Below are positions 8,361 through 19,921 of a DNA stretch of 64,000 nucleotides, one piece after another. The stretch's first letter is position 1. Each line of letters opens with the position of its first letter. The position numbers and the translations under genes were made by a program. Below the pieces are notes generated by a model. The model did not search any database. It saw nothing but the letters and a program-made list of their open reading frames with translations, and was not told the origin of the DNA. Source of the stretch: Mycobacterium syngnathidarum (GTDB lineage: Bacteria; Actinomycetota; Actinomycetes; Mycobacteriales; Mycobacteriaceae); NCBI RefSeq assembly GCF_001942625.1, contig NZ_MLCL01000078.1, forward strand, positions 69,707-133,706, written 5' to 3'.

Positions 8361-8387
8361 GGGAACTCTCATGGGGTCTACCACGTT
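8361..8387 (+). promoter_or_regulatory. ECF-type (SigE/SigH) promoter of sigB
   Basis: The -35 element GGGAAC (8361-8366) and -10 element CGTT (8384-8387) are separated by 17 nt, the pattern read by SigE, SigH and related ECF sigma factors. sigB of M. tuberculosis is known to be transcribed from such a promoter. The start codon follows at 8425 with AGGAGG at 8414-8419. Confidence 0.75.
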
Positions 8388-8424
8388 GTACTTCATGACA
8401 GTTCGAGCCGATCAGGAGGCCGTC

Positions 8425-9384
8425 ATGGCAAATGCCACCACAAGCCGCGTCGACAGTGATCTGGACGCCCAGAGCCCTGCCGCCGACCTCGTGCGCGTGT
8501 ATCTGAACGGCATCGGCAAAACGGCGTTGCTCAACGCCGCCGATGAGGTAGAGCTCGCAAAGCGCATCGAGGCAGGCTTGTACGCCCAGCACATGCTGGA
8601 CACCAAGAAGCGTCTCGGCGAGAACCGCAAACGCGACCTGGCCGCCGTCGTCCGCGATGGTGAGGCCGCCCGCAGGCACCTGCTGGAAGCCAACCTGCGC
8701 CTGGTCGTCTCACTGGCCAAGCGCTACACCGGCCGCGGCATGCCGCTGCTGGACCTGATCCAGGAAGGCAACCTGGGCCTGATCCGCGCGATGGAGAAGT
8801 TCGACTACACCAAGGGCTTCAAGTTCTCCACGTACGCCACGTGGTGGATCCGCCAGGCCATCACCCGAGGGATGGCGGACCAGAGCCGCACCATCCGCCT
8901 GCCCGTCCATCTGGTCGAGCAGGTCAACAAGCTGGCCCGGATCAAGCGTGAGATGCACCAGCACCTGGGCCGCGAGGCCACCGACGAGGAACTGGCCGAA
9001 GAGTCCGGTATTCCGGTCGAGAAGATCAACGATCTGCTGGAGCACAGCCGCGACCCGGTGAGCCTGGACATGCCGGTCGGCACCGACGAGGAAGCCCCGC
9101 TCGGCGACTTCATCGAGGATTCCGAGGCGATGTCGGCCGAGAACGCCGTCATCTCCGAGCTGTTGCACACCGACATCCGCCACGTGCTGGCCACGCTCGA
9201 CGAGCGCGAGCAGCAGGTGATCCGGTTGCGGTTCGGCCTCGACGACGGCCAGCCCCGCACCCTGGACCAGATCGGCAAGCTGTTCGGCCTGTCCCGCGAG
9301 CGTGTCCGCCAGATCGAGCGTGAGGTGATGGCCAAGCTCCGCAACGGCGAGCGTGCCGATCGGCTCCGCTCCTACGCCAGCTAG
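8425..9384 (+). CDS. sigB: RNA polymerase sigma factor SigB
   Basis: Primary-like, stress-induced sigma factor of 319 aa; M. tuberculosis SigB has 323. It lacks the long N-terminal 1.1 region of SigA. Region 1.2 ([12 protein letters not shown]), region 2 with the promoter-melting [15 protein letters not shown] segment, region 3 and region 4 with the [20 protein letters not shown] helix-turn-helix are intact. The start at 8425 is chosen because AGGAGG lies 5 nt upstream and the alignment to SigB begins there; an ATG at 8371 lies inside the promoter. Expression is expected in surface, oxidative and heat stress through the promoter described separately. Confidence 0.97.
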   Translation: MANATTSRVDSDLDAQSPAADLVRVYLNGIGKTALLNAADEVELAKRIEAGLYAQHMLDTKKRLGENRKRDLAAVVRDGEAARRHLLEANLRLVVSLAKRYTGRGMPLLDLIQEGNLGLIRAMEKFDYTKGFKFSTYATWWIRQAITRGMADQSRTIRLPVHLVEQVNKLARIKREMHQHLGREATDEELAEESGIPVEKINDLLEHSRDPVSLDMPVGTDEEAPLGDFIEDSEAMSAENAVISELLHTDIRHVLATLDEREQQVIRLRFGLDDGQPRTLDQIGKLFGLSRERVRQIEREVMAKLRNGERADRLRSYAS

Positions 9385-9393
9385 TCCTCCTGT

Positions 9394-9428
9394 CGATGTG
9401 CCCCGCCGGTTTCCGGCGGGGCACATCG
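9394..9428 (+). terminator. 16-bp perfect hairpin after sigB
   Basis: Arms at 9394-9409 and 9413-9428 are perfectly complementary (each contains the GCCCCGCCGG core or its complement) around a TTT loop, 10 nt after the sigB stop. There is no U tract. It should insulate sigB from ideR. Confidence 0.75.
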
Positions 9429-9544
9429 CTGTGGCCTGGAGTTTTACCTCGCGGTGTGAGGTGCCCGACGCCCCGATGTTGCGCCGCAGTTCAAGAGCCG
9501 GAAACGGTAGACTGTGCGGTGACGTTTGGGCTGGGAAGGCGCGC

Positions 9545-10234
9545 ATGAACGATCTGGTCGACACCACCGAGATGTACCTGCGGACGATCTACGACCTCGA
9601 AGAAGAGGGCGTGGTGCCGCTGCGTGCCCGCATTGCCGAACGGCTCGACCAGAGCGGTCCGACGGTCAGCCAGACCGTGTCGCGCATGGAGCGCGACGGC
9701 CTGCTGCACGTGGCCGGTGACCGCCACCTGGAGCTGACCGACAAGGGCCGCGCCCTCGCGGTCGCCGTGATGCGCAAGCACCGGCTGGCCGAACGGTTGC
9801 TCGTCGATGTGATCGGGCTGCCCTGGGAGGATGTCCACGCCGAGGCATGCCGCTGGGAACACGTGATGAGCGAGGACGTGGAGCGGCGCCTGGTCCAGGT
9901 GCTCGACAACCCCACCACCTCACCGTTCGGCAACCCGATTCCGGGCCTGGGCGATCTCGGCGTAGGAGCGACGGGCTACGACGATGTCAGCCTGGTCCGG
10001 CTGACCGAGCTCCCGGTCGGATTGCCGGTGGCGGTGGTGGTGCGTCAGCTCACCGAACACGTCCAGGGCGACACCGAACTCATCGGCCGGCTCAAGGACG
10101 CCGGGGTGGTGCCGAACGCGCGCGTCACCGTCGAGGCCAACGACCACGGCGGCGTGATGATCGTGATCCCGGGGCACGAGCAGGTCGAGCTGCCCCATCA
10201 CATGGCGCACGCCGTCCGCGTCGAGAAGGTCTAG
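9545..10234 (+). CDS. ideR: Iron-dependent repressor IdeR (DtxR family)
   Basis: Iron-sensing repressor of 229 aa that controls siderophore synthesis, iron uptake and storage. The N-terminal winged helix (TVSQTVSRMERDGLL) binds iron boxes. Metal ligands of the family are all present and in register: Met10, His79, Glu83, His98, Cys102, Glu105 and His106. The C-terminal third is the SH3-like domain. I start at 9545; the frame is open further upstream but that sequence includes the sigB terminator. sigB-ideR adjacency is conserved in mycobacteria. Confidence 0.97.
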   Translation: MNDLVDTTEMYLRTIYDLEEEGVVPLRARIAERLDQSGPTVSQTVSRMERDGLLHVAGDRHLELTDKGRALAVAVMRKHRLAERLLVDVIGLPWEDVHAEACRWEHVMSEDVERRLVQVLDNPTTSPFGNPIPGLGDLGVGATGYDDVSLVRLTELPVGLPVAVVVRQLTEHVQGDTELIGRLKDAGVVPNARVTVEANDHGGVMIVIPGHEQVELPHHMAHAVRVEKV

Positions 10235-10239
10235 CCGGC

Positions 10240-11307
10240 TCAACTGGCCCTACGCCCCCACGGCTTTCGCCGTGGCAACTGCACGCCCAGCTGCTGCGCC
10301 AGCCGGTACCCGGTGCCCGCCAGTTCGCGGATCCGCTCGGGGTGCATCCCCGATTGCAGTGCGGTGTCGAGCATGCCGGCCATCCGGTGCGTCGGCCGCG
10401 CCTGCAGGGCCGCATCAAGCGACACCCCTGCCAGCGGCCCGTCGCCGCGTGCGTACGCCGAAAATGCGAGCAGGACAAGCGCTTCCACGCGCCACGGGTC
10501 AGGGAGCGTGCGGGCCAGCAGCGCCCACAGGGCTTCGGCTTGCTCGGCACACTCCCCCGCCGCCAGCGCGTAGAGCGTGTCACGCACCCGCGGGTCGGCC
10601 AAACCCTCGGCCAGCCGCGCCAACTCAGGGTGGCCGGGCAGCGTTCCCTCGGCCAACTGCAGGGCCGCCGTCATCGCGGCTTCGATGTCGCTGCGCACCT
10701 CGGCGTCGGGGCGGGGATCCGGGCATCCGGGCCGCTGCGACGCGAGCGCCAACCGCCGCTGCGTCGAGTCGACGGCTACCGGATCCGGCCGGATCACCGC
10801 CAGCAGTTCGTCACGGCTGGCGTAAAGCCGGCGGCCGTCCAGCACCGCGGCTGCCGCCAGCGGCGACGCACCCGGATCATCCACCCATCCCTGCTCGCCG
10901 CAACTGTCGGCGCAATGCCAGAACCCGCCGGCAGCCACCTTGTCCACGACATGGGCTGCATACAGTTCGATGTCCTCGACTGCAAGCGCCTGGTCCAGCA
11001 CCGATGCCAGGTCGCGGTAGCGGTCATCGCACGCCCGGCAATCCCTGCTGTGGTCATCCACCATCACGGCGATCGCCGCGTCCGCGCCGGCGGTGGCCGC
11101 GAGGCCGACCAGATGCGCGACGCGTTCGGTCATGTCGTCGGCCAGATCAGCACGCATGACGCAGCCCAGCTCACCGTGGTTGACGGTGACCAGGACGAGG
11201 CTGAATTCCGGGACGAACCCGAGTACGGCGGGAAGTGCGGCGATCAGCGCACCGGGACGGTTGAGATGGAAGTCGAACTCTGACGAGGATGGCGATGGCG
11301 TGGTCAT
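10240..11307 (-). CDS. DUF4192 domain-containing protein (Rv2712c-like)
   Basis: Protein of 355 aa covering the whole DUF4192 family. The N-terminal motif ALIAALPAVLGFVPEFSLVLV is followed by an Ala/Arg-rich helical body ending in GTGYRLAQQLG. Several cysteine pairs (CRACDDR, CADSCGEQGW) recall metal or disulfide sites. Function unknown; the family is nearly confined to actinobacteria. It converges on ideR with a 5-bp gap and occupies the position of Rv2712c. Confidence 0.85.
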   Translation of the reverse strand: MTTPSPSSSEFDFHLNRPGALIAALPAVLGFVPEFSLVLVTVNHGELGCVMRADLADDMTERVAHLVGLAATAGADAAIAVMVDDHSRDCRACDDRYRDLASVLDQALAVEDIELYAAHVVDKVAAGGFWHCADSCGEQGWVDDPGASPLAAAAVLDGRRLYASRDELLAVIRPDPVAVDSTQRRLALASQRPGCPDPRPDAEVRSDIEAAMTAALQLAEGTLPGHPELARLAEGLADPRVRDTLYALAAGECAEQAEALWALLARTLPDPWRVEALVLLAFSAYARGDGPLAGVSLDAALQARPTHRMAGMLDTALQSGMHPERIRELAGTGYRLAQQLGVQLPRRKPWGRRAS

Positions 11308-11457
11308 GGTCTGACCGTGCCAACCGGAGCCGTCAGGAACCGTCGCCCGAACCAGCCCGCCGCCGGTGGTTGGGGATGGATTCTGCGCTGGGGATAACCC
11401 GGTGGCGCCTGTTCACCGCGTATTCGGCGTCAGCCGCATGTGCCAGGCGGGCAACGA

Positions 11458-12261
11458 TCAGCAGTCGGAGGCGAGGGCCTCGGGCGCCGCGTCGCCGGGT
11501 CCGCCCGCCTCAGCCCGGGCCAGCAGCCGGGCGATGCGGTGATCGAAAACCGGCGAGTAGGACACGTCGTCATCGCATCCGCCTCCGTCGAGGCCACCGA
11601 CCAACCCGGTCACCGTGGACCCCGACACCCACGGAGCGCCGCTGAAACCGTCGGTCAGGCCGCCACAAGCCAGGGACGGGAATCCTTGCGACGACGTTGC
11701 CGTGCCCCGGCAGGCCAGCGCGCCGCCTCCCTCGCCCATCTGGTAGCCCGTCACGGTCACCGGGCTACCCGGCGCGGGCGCCGAACCCAGGGTCAGCCCA
11801 CCCTCGGCCTCCGCGAGCAGCCCGGCGCCTTTCCCGCCCGCGACCCGCACGATGGCGTAGTCGGCCCGCGGATCCTGGTCGGCGATCCAGCGCGGGTCCA
11901 GATACACGGCCTCGACGTGCCAGGCATCACCATCGCCTTCGCCGAAGCCGGGAACGAAGGCGGTGTCCACCCCGTCGAGCAGACAGTGCGCAGCCGTCAG
12001 GATGAGGTCGCCGGTTGTGCTGGCCAGGACCGAACCGCTGCAGGTGTGCGTCGTGGTGTCACCGAGGAAAAGTGCCCCCACCCGCGGGTCCGGGGTCACG
12101 GACTCGGCGCCTGCCTGCGACAAGGGGCGGGTGGAGTCCCGTGCGCTGGTCGGCGGGGCCGTGGTGGGGCCGGCTGTCCCGGAGCCAGCCGGGTCGCCCG
12201 GCCCGGTGCAGGCCGCGACCGCGGCCGTCATCAACGCCGCCGCGAGTGTGAGCTTCACCAT
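11458..12261 (-). CDS. Secreted trypsin-like serine protease, putative lipoprotein
   Basis: Exported S1-family peptidase of 267 aa. A signal peptide with lipobox VAAC (near residue 17) suggests lipid attachment. The triad is visible as His in TAAHC, Asp in ADYAIV and Ser in FSGAPW, where the canonical GDSGGP is relaxed to DGFSGAPW. Cys pairs around His and Ser fit the trypsin fold. I start at the ATG of 12261; GTG codons just upstream (12273-12285) are alternatives. It lies between DUF4192 and PAC2 genes, where M. tuberculosis carries sthA, so this looks like a lineage-specific replacement. Substrate unknown. Confidence 0.85.
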   Translation of the reverse strand: MVKLTLAAALMTAAVAACTGPGDPAGSGTAGPTTAPPTSARDSTRPLSQAGAESVTPDPRVGALFLGDTTTHTCSGSVLASTTGDLILTAAHCLLDGVDTAFVPGFGEGDGDAWHVEAVYLDPRWIADQDPRADYAIVRVAGGKGAGLLAEAEGGLTLGSAPAPGSPVTVTGYQMGEGGGALACRGTATSSQGFPSLACGGLTDGFSGAPWVSGSTVTGLVGGLDGGGCDDDVSYSPVFDHRIARLLARAEAGGPGDAAPEALASDC

Positions 12262-12447
12262 CCGGGCCACCTGCACCGTCACGATTTTGCCTGATCGCGC
12301 GGACCATCGTCGGAATGCCGACCGCACCCCGGCGCGTTCGCACGCACAAGCGGGGCGGAACGAACCCGCGGTGCGGGTATGCGAGACACTAGACAGAACG
12401 GTGGTAGGCCGTCACAGCGTGCTACCGCAGCGAGGAGACGAAGCGAG

Positions 12448-13473
12448 ATGACCGACAGCAGCGATACCCCCGAGCAGCACTACCAGCCCGACCAGAGCGG
12501 CATGTACGAGCTTGAGTTCCCGGCTCCACAGCTGTCGTCTTCGGATGGCCGCGGCCCCGTGCTGATTCACGCCCTGGAGGGGTTCTCCGACGCCGGTCAC
12601 GCCATCCGGCTGGCCGCGGAGCATCTGAAGGACACCCTCGACACCGAGCTCGTGGCATCGTTCGCCATCGACGAACTGCTCGACTACCGGTCGCGGCGGC
12701 CGCTCATGACATTCAAAACCGACCATTTCACCAGCTACGACGAACCCGAGCTGAACCTGTACGCGCTGCACGACGGCGTGGGGACACCGTTTCTGCTGCT
12801 GGCCGGCCTCGAGCCGGACCTGCGATGGGAGCGTTTCATCACCGCGGTGCGGTTACTGTCCGAGCAACTCGGGGTCCGACGGGTGATCGGGCTGGGCACC
12901 ATTCCGATGGCGGTGCCGCACACCCGCCCGGTGATGTTGACCGCGCACGCCAACGACAAGGAGCTGATCGCCGACCACACCCCGTGGGTCGGCGAGGTCC
13001 AGGTGCCGGCGAGCGTTTCCAACCTCCTCGAGTTCCGCATGGCTCAGCACGGCCACGAGGTGGTCGGTTACACCGTGCACGTCCCGCACTACCTGGCTCA
13101 GACGGCTTATCCGCCGGCCGCCGAGGCACTCTTGGCCGAGGTGGCGCGAACCGGTTCGCTACAACTGCCGTTGGAGAAGCTTTCCGAGGCCGGCGCCGAG
13201 GTGTACAGCAAGATCAACGAGCAGGTAGAAGCCAGCACCGAGGTCGCCCAAGTGGTGACCGGGCTGGAGCGCCAGTACGATGCATTCGTTGCCGCACAGG
13301 AGAATCGGTCCCTGCTGGCGCGTGATGAGGAACTACCCAGCGGTGACGAGCTGGGTGCCGAGTTCGAACGGTTCCTCGCTCAGCAGGCCGGTGACAAGCA
13401 CAAGGACGACAGGTACCGGGACGGACGGGACGGCTTCGGCGACGGATTCCCGAACGGCGACACCCACTCATAG
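12448..13473 (+). CDS. PAC2 family protein (Rv2714-like)
   Basis: Protein of 341 aa related to the archaeal/eukaryotic proteasome-assembly chaperone PAC2. Recognisable parts are the N-terminal HALEGFSDAGHA segment, the IDELLDYRSRRP motif, and the GLGTIPMAVPHTRP core. The C-terminus is a charged coiled-coil followed by a His/Asp-rich tail. The M. tuberculosis homologue Rv2714 has been structurally characterised, but its partner is unsettled. ATG at 12448 after a purine-rich stretch. It heads a (+) unit with the following hydrolase. Confidence 0.9.
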   Translation: MTDSSDTPEQHYQPDQSGMYELEFPAPQLSSSDGRGPVLIHALEGFSDAGHAIRLAAEHLKDTLDTELVASFAIDELLDYRSRRPLMTFKTDHFTSYDEPELNLYALHDGVGTPFLLLAGLEPDLRWERFITAVRLLSEQLGVRRVIGLGTIPMAVPHTRPVMLTAHANDKELIADHTPWVGEVQVPASVSNLLEFRMAQHGHEVVGYTVHVPHYLAQTAYPPAAEALLAEVARTGSLQLPLEKLSEAGAEVYSKINEQVEASTEVAQVVTGLERQYDAFVAAQENRSLLARDEELPSGDELGAEFERFLAQQAGDKHKDDRYRDGRDGFGDGFPNGDTHS

Positions 13474-13509
13474 GGGCCCGATGCCGGGCCGAGAGCGAGG
13501 TTGACCAGT

Positions 13510-14532
13510 ATGACCGAGCGCAAATCCCATCTGCGGACCGTTCGCGAGCTCACCCCAGCACTCGAATACCGCACGATCCACGGGTACCGTCGGGCCTTCC
13601 GGGTCGCCGGATCGGGACCGGCGATACTTCTGATCCACGGCATCGGTGACAACTCCACAACCTGGCACACGGTGCAATCGGCCCTGGCACAGCGGTTCAC
13701 GGTGATCGCCCCGGACCTGCTCGGCCACGGTAGCTCCGACAAACCGCGCGCGGACTATTCGGTGGCCGCGTACGCCAATGGGATGCGCGACCTGCTCAGC
13801 GTGCTCGACATCGATCGGGTGACGGTCGTCGGGCATTCCCTGGGCGGCGGCGTGGCGATGCAATTCGCCTACCAGTTCCCGCAGTTGGTGGACCGCCTCA
13901 TCCTCGTCGGCGCCGGTGGCGTCACCAAGGATGTCAACATCGCCCTGCGGGTCGCGTCCCTGCCGATGGGCAGTGAAGCCCTGGCGCTGCTGCGCCTGCC
14001 CCTGGTGCTGCCGGCGTTGCAGCTGGCCGGCCGTGCCGCCGGCGCGGTGCTTGGCTCGGCCGGTCTCGGACACGACATCCCGGACATGTTGCGTATCCTG
14101 GCCGATCTGCCCGAGCCGACAGCATCGTCGGCCTTCGCCCGCACGCTGCGCGCCGTGGTGGACTGGCGTGGTCAGGTCGTCACCATGCTGGATCGCTGTT
14201 ACTTGACCGAATCCGTTCCCGTGCAATTGATCTGGGGTGACTCCGATTCGGTGATCCCCGTCAGCCACGCCCGGATGGCCCACGCCGCGATGCCCGGTTC
14301 CCAGTTGGACATTTTCTCCGGATCCGGGCATTTTCCGTTCCACGACGATCCTGACCGCTTCGTCGAGGTGGTAGAACGCTTCATCGACACGACCGACCCC
14401 TCGGTCTACGACCAGGATGAACTCCGCAGCCTGCTGCGCAGCGGGCGGACCGGAGCGACGATCAGCGGGCCCTTCGATACTCAGATCGCGGTACTCGACG
14501 CGATGGGCGCCGACGAGCGCAGCGCCACCTGA
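13510..14532 (+). CDS. Alpha/beta hydrolase (Rv2715-like)
   Basis: Serine hydrolase of 340 aa. It has HGIGDNSTTW at the oxyanion hole, the nucleophile in GHSLGGG, Asp in WGDSDSVIP, and His in GSGHFPFHDDP. No signal peptide. The ATG at 13510 gives the MTERK start typical of this family; a TTG 9 nt upstream is an alternative. It follows the PAC2 gene by 36 bp, as in M. tuberculosis. Reaction unknown; likely an esterase or C-C hydrolase. Confidence 0.9.
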   Translation: MTERKSHLRTVRELTPALEYRTIHGYRRAFRVAGSGPAILLIHGIGDNSTTWHTVQSALAQRFTVIAPDLLGHGSSDKPRADYSVAAYANGMRDLLSVLDIDRVTVVGHSLGGGVAMQFAYQFPQLVDRLILVGAGGVTKDVNIALRVASLPMGSEALALLRLPLVLPALQLAGRAAGAVLGSAGLGHDIPDMLRILADLPEPTASSAFARTLRAVVDWRGQVVTMLDRCYLTESVPVQLIWGDSDSVIPVSHARMAHAAMPGSQLDIFSGSGHFPFHDDPDRFVEVVERFIDTTDPSVYDQDELRSLLRSGRTGATISGPFDTQIAVLDAMGADERSAT

Positions 14533-14588
14533 CCTTCTCCCGCGGGCGGATCCGCCCGGGGTGCGCGGGGGCGACGTAGCATCGGTCT

Positions 14589-15266
14589 ATGGCCATCGAC
14601 GTCACCGTATTGCGCGTGTTCACCGACTCCGAAGGCAAGTACGGCAACCCGCTGGGGGTTGTTGACAACAGCACGGTGGCGCCCGACGACCGGCAACGGA
14701 TCGCCACCGAATTGGGTTACAGCGAAACTGTATTCATCGATCTGCCGCAGCCCGGTGGCAACTCGGCCGGCGTTCACATCTTCACCCCGACTGTCGAGCT
14801 GCCGTTCGCCGGACATCCGACGGTCGGTGCGTCGTGGTGGCTGCGCGAGTTGGGGCTGCCGGTCCGTACCCTGCGCGTACCCGCGGGAATCGTTTCGATC
14901 GAGTACGACGACGATCGAACCATTGTGAATGCCCGCTCGGAATGGGCCCCTGAATTCGCCATCTACGACCTGGCCACGGTGGAGGAGGTTCTCGCCGCCG
15001 AACCCGACGATTTCGACAATGCCTACCTGTGGGCCTGGATCGACGAGGCGAACGGCACGTTGCGCTCCCGGTCATTCGCCTCACATCTGGGGATTCCCGA
15101 AGATGAGGCCACCGGAGCAGCTGCGGTGCGGATGACCGACTATCTCAGCCGGGATCTGACGATTATCCAGGGCAAAGGCTCGGTGATCGAGACCCGATGG
15201 AGTCCGGAGGGCTGGGTTCGCGTGGCCGGCCGTGTGGTCAACGACGGCAGCTCCCGACTGGACTGA
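14589..15266 (+). CDS. PhzF family isomerase-like protein (Rv2716-like)
   Basis: Protein of 225 aa with the PhzF/diaminopimelate-epimerase fold signatures: the opening strand [19 protein letters not shown], the [11 protein letters not shown] motif, and the C-terminal [11 protein letters not shown] repeat motif. PhzF proteins catalyse proton-transfer isomerisations; the natural reaction of the mycobacterial members is not known. Shorter than PhzF proper (about 280 aa), as expected for this subfamily. It is followed after 17 bp by the convergent nrdR; the Rv2717c homologue expected here is absent. Confidence 0.88.
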   Translation: MAIDVTVLRVFTDSEGKYGNPLGVVDNSTVAPDDRQRIATELGYSETVFIDLPQPGGNSAGVHIFTPTVELPFAGHPTVGASWWLRELGLPVRTLRVPAGIVSIEYDDDRTIVNARSEWAPEFAIYDLATVEEVLAAEPDDFDNAYLWAWIDEANGTLRSRSFASHLGIPEDEATGAAAVRMTDYLSRDLTIIQGKGSVIETRWSPEGWVRVAGRVVNDGSSRLD

Positions 15267-15283
15267 CGCCGGCCTGGCGCGGA

Positions 15284-15739
15284 CTACGCCTCGGCGCGGT
15301 GGGCGCGCAGCGCCTCGATCTCACGCTCGAAATCCTCAGCCGACGTGAACGACCGGTACACCGACGCGAACCTCAGGTAGGCGACCTCGTCCAGTTCGCG
15401 CAGCGGCCCGAGAATCGCCAAGCCGACCTCATGGCTGGGGATCTCCGGCGTACCGAGCCCGCGGACCGCGTCCTCGACCTTCTGCGCCAAGACATTGAGC
15501 GCGTCGTCATCGACCTGCCTGCCCTGACAGGACCGGCGTACCCCGCGAATGACCTTCTCGCGACTGAACGGCTCGGTTACCCCGCTGCGCTTCACCACGG
15601 CCAGCACGGCGGTCTCTACAGTGGTGAATCGACGTCCGCACTCGGGGCAGGACCGACGGCGTCGAATGGCCTGCCCTTCATCGGTCTCGCGTGAATCGAC
15701 CACACGCGAATCGGGGTGACGGCAGAACGGACAGTGCAT
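15284..15739 (-). CDS. nrdR: Transcriptional repressor NrdR
   Basis: ATP/dATP-responsive repressor of ribonucleotide reductase genes, 151 aa. It has a zinc ribbon with Cys3, Cys6, Cys31 and Cys34, then an ATP-cone domain ([20 protein letters not shown] onward). The ATG at 15739 is the family start (MHCPFC); the frame is open upstream but without similarity. It is downstream of the chiZ-like gene on the same strand with a 164-bp gap. I saw no clear NrdR box in the gap. Confidence 0.96.
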   Translation of the reverse strand: MHCPFCRHPDSRVVDSRETDEGQAIRRRRSCPECGRRFTTVETAVLAVVKRSGVTEPFSREKVIRGVRRSCQGRQVDDDALNVLAQKVEDAVRGLGTPEIPSHEVGLAILGPLRELDEVAYLRFASVYRSFTSAEDFEREIEALRAHRAEA

Positions 15740-15903
15740 TACCGCTCCTTCGTCATGCCGCCGGACAACTAGTTCGAGCGCTCTTGAGCGTACCCGCGAT
15801 GCCCGCGGCAGATTCACCGCCGGGTCCAGTGGTGCGTAGACGCTCATGCCGACGCCGACCAGTGTCGCTGGCAGCCAGGACGATTCAGCGGACATCACAC
15901 TGC

Positions 15904-16398
15904 TCAGCCAACCGGCGCGAGCAGCGTCTGCCCTGCGTCCAGCGCCGCGGATTCGAGCTGGTTGAGATCGCGGATCTGCTCGACGACCCGGGCGACCGGG
16001 GCGTCGGGGGCGACTCGCCGGGCCACCTGCTGCAGCGTCTCCCCCGACTTCACCTGCACCACCGCGAGTTCGGTCGGAGTCGCGCCGGGCTCGGTTCCCA
16101 TCACCCCGCCCAGTTGGGCCACCAAACCCAGCCAGATCGTGATGCCGGCTGCCACCAGTGCCAACAGGACGGTCGTCACAGGGGTGATGGGCCGGCTGCG
16201 GTGAGATGCCCGGGACATCAACACCCCGGTCCCGCGGTAGCGAACCGAACCGCCGGCGGGACGCGTGGGCGAGGGCCGCTGGACCCGGCGCAACGGCCTG
16301 GGGGCACCAGCGCCGAACTGGGCGCGGGGGCCCTGCGACCGCGGAGTGGCCCGAACAGCGCGGGAACGGCTATCGGCGGGGATATCGATGATCGCCAT
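15904..16398 (-). CDS. chiZ: LysM-domain cell-wall protein, ChiZ-like (Rv2719c)
   Basis: Protein of 164 aa. The N-terminus is Arg/Pro-rich and disordered (residues 1-70), one transmembrane helix is at about 72-95, and a C-terminal LysM peptidoglycan-binding domain ([16 protein letters not shown]) follows. M. tuberculosis ChiZ (165 aa) is a DNA-damage-induced protein that affects division through its membrane and cell-wall-binding parts. Divergent from lexA across a 241-bp region rich in TCGAAC/GTTCGA half sites. The ATG at 16398 fixes the family length. Confidence 0.88.
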   Translation of the reverse strand: MAIIDIPADSRSRAVRATPRSQGPRAQFGAGAPRPLRRVQRPSPTRPAGGSVRYRGTGVLMSRASHRSRPITPVTTVLLALVAAGITIWLGLVAQLGGVMGTEPGATPTELAVVQVKSGETLQQVARRVAPDAPVARVVEQIRDLNQLESAALDAGQTLLAPVG

Positions 16399-16432
16399 CT
16401 GACTGCCTTTCGGTGAGACGTTTCGCTCTTGT

Positions 16433-16482
16433 GTTCGAACATAGTCGCTCAGGTGTTCGATTGATAGAACATGTGATCGAAC
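16433..16482. promoter_or_regulatory. Cluster of LexA-type half sites on the chiZ side
   Basis: GTTCGAAC at 16433-16440, GTTCGA at 16455-16460 and TCGAAC at 16477-16482 are copies of the mycobacterial SOS half site. None pairs with the required 4-nt spacing; TCGAAC at 16435-16440 and GTTCGA at 16455-16460 are 14 nt apart. They may act in chiZ regulation, but this is uncertain. Confidence 0.35.
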
Positions 16483-16591
16483 TGTTGCCAAACGATAGAA
16501 CAGCCCACCGACAAGTTCGGGCCACCAGGCCCGCCCACCCCTCGGCGGCGGCGCGCGCCGCACCCACCTGCAGACACGCCCACAACACGCG

Positions 16592-16607
16592 TCGAACACA
16601 TGTTTGA
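16592..16607. promoter_or_regulatory. SOS box (LexA operator) of lexA
   Basis: TCGAACACATGTTTGA matches the mycobacterial SOS box TCGAAC-N4-GTTCGA at 11 of 12 fixed positions. It lies 33 nt before the lexA start, consistent with autoregulation. Confidence 0.85.
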
Positions 16608-16639
16608 TTAATGTTCGAACAACGACTACATTCGGCCTC

Positions 16640-17359
16640 ATGAGCGACGACCGCAGCAGGGACGGCAGCACCGACACCCCGGCCGAATCGGACAGCGCGG
16701 GTCCACGCCGGGCCGAGGGGGGCCTCACCGACCGGCAACGGACGATTCTCGACGTCATCCGCACATCGGTGACCAGTCGCGGCTACCCACCCAGCATCCG
16801 CGAGATCGGGGACGCGGTCGGCCTCACCTCGACCTCGTCGGTCGCCCATCAGTTGCGCACCCTGGAACGCAAGGGCTATCTCCGACGCGACCCCAACCGG
16901 CCGCGTGCGGTCGATGTGCGCGGTGCGGACGATCCGGCCGCCGCGGTGGTCTCGACCGACGTGGCCGGTTCCGATGCACTACCCGAGCCGACCTTCGTTC
17001 CGGTGCTCGGGCGCATCGCCGCGGGCGGTCCCATCCTGGCCGAGCAGGCCGTCGAGGATGTCTTCCCCCTGCCCCGCGAACTGGTCGGTGAGGGCTCGCT
17101 GTTCCTGCTCAAGGTCGTCGGAGACTCGATGGTCGATGCGGCCATCTGCGATGGCGACTGGGTGGTGGTGCGCCAGCAGAGCGTGGCCGACAACGGCGAC
17201 ATCGTGGCAGCCATGATCGACGGCGAAGCCACCGTCAAGACGTTCAAGCGGACCCGCGGTCAGGTCTGGCTGATGCCGCACAACCCGGCATACGAGCCGA
17301 TCCCCGGTAACGACGCAGCGGTGCTCGGCAAGGTCGTCACCGTGATCCGCAAGATCTGA
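16640..17359 (+). CDS. lexA: SOS repressor LexA
   Basis: LexA of 239 aa, repressor of the DNA-damage regulon. The winged-helix DNA-binding domain is at residues 28-92 ([24 protein letters not shown]). The self-cleavage site Ala128-Gly129 and the catalytic dyad Ser163 (GDSM) and Lys200 are present, so it is a cleavable repressor. Start at 16640 (MSDDRS); an upstream in-frame ATG at 16604 lies inside the SOS box. Divergent from chiZ. Confidence 0.97.
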   Translation: MSDDRSRDGSTDTPAESDSAGPRRAEGGLTDRQRTILDVIRTSVTSRGYPPSIREIGDAVGLTSTSSVAHQLRTLERKGYLRRDPNRPRAVDVRGADDPAAAVVSTDVAGSDALPEPTFVPVLGRIAAGGPILAEQAVEDVFPLPRELVGEGSLFLLKVVGDSMVDAAICDGDWVVVRQQSVADNGDIVAAMIDGEATVKTFKRTRGQVWLMPHNPAYEPIPGNDAAVLGKVVTVIRKI

Positions 17360-17370
17360 CGGACCGAGAG

Positions 17371-17406
17371 CCGGGCCGGCCGCACCGAAAGGCGGCCGGA
17401 GCCCGG
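17371..17406 (+). terminator. Hairpin after lexA
   Basis: Arms CCGGGCCGGCCGC (17371-17383) and GCGGCCGG plus CCCGG (17392-17406, with a 2-nt bulge) around an 8-nt loop, between the convergent lexA and LGFP-protein genes. Confidence 0.6.
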
Positions 17407-17429
17407 TAGCTCAGCCCGTGGGCACTGGG

Positions 17430-19742
<2,313 letters not shown>

Positions 19743-19845
19743 GCGCTCTCCCCGCTCGTTCGGCAAAGTTTCCTCAGAAATGTCCCGCCCCGACAACTTT
19801 GCTTCAGCAGGTGACGATAACCAAGGAACGTGGCCGATCATGGCC

Positions 19846-19889
19846 AAAAAAGCCCCAATATCTGGGTCCAAGGACCCAGATTTGGGCTT
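19846..19889 (-). terminator. Intrinsic terminator of fadE20 with U tract
   Basis: On the minus strand a strong stem (GGGTCC/GGACCC core; arms 19861-19869 and 19872-19880, extended by AAGCCC and GGGCTT) is followed by TTTTTT at 19851-19846. It lies 33 nt after the fadE20 stop and before the LGFP gene. Confidence 0.8.
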
Positions 19890-19921
19890 CTCGGGCCGTC
19901 ACACGGGGTGATCCGGACTCG

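Noticed and set aside
9429..9544. Iron box upstream of ideR
   Set aside because: I looked for the TTAGGTTAGGCTAACCTAA-type palindrome and found none.
14543..14558. CGGGCGGATCCGCCCG palindrome after the Rv2715-like gene as terminator
   Set aside because: It has no loop and no U tract, and the next gene starts 30 nt on; evidence too weak.
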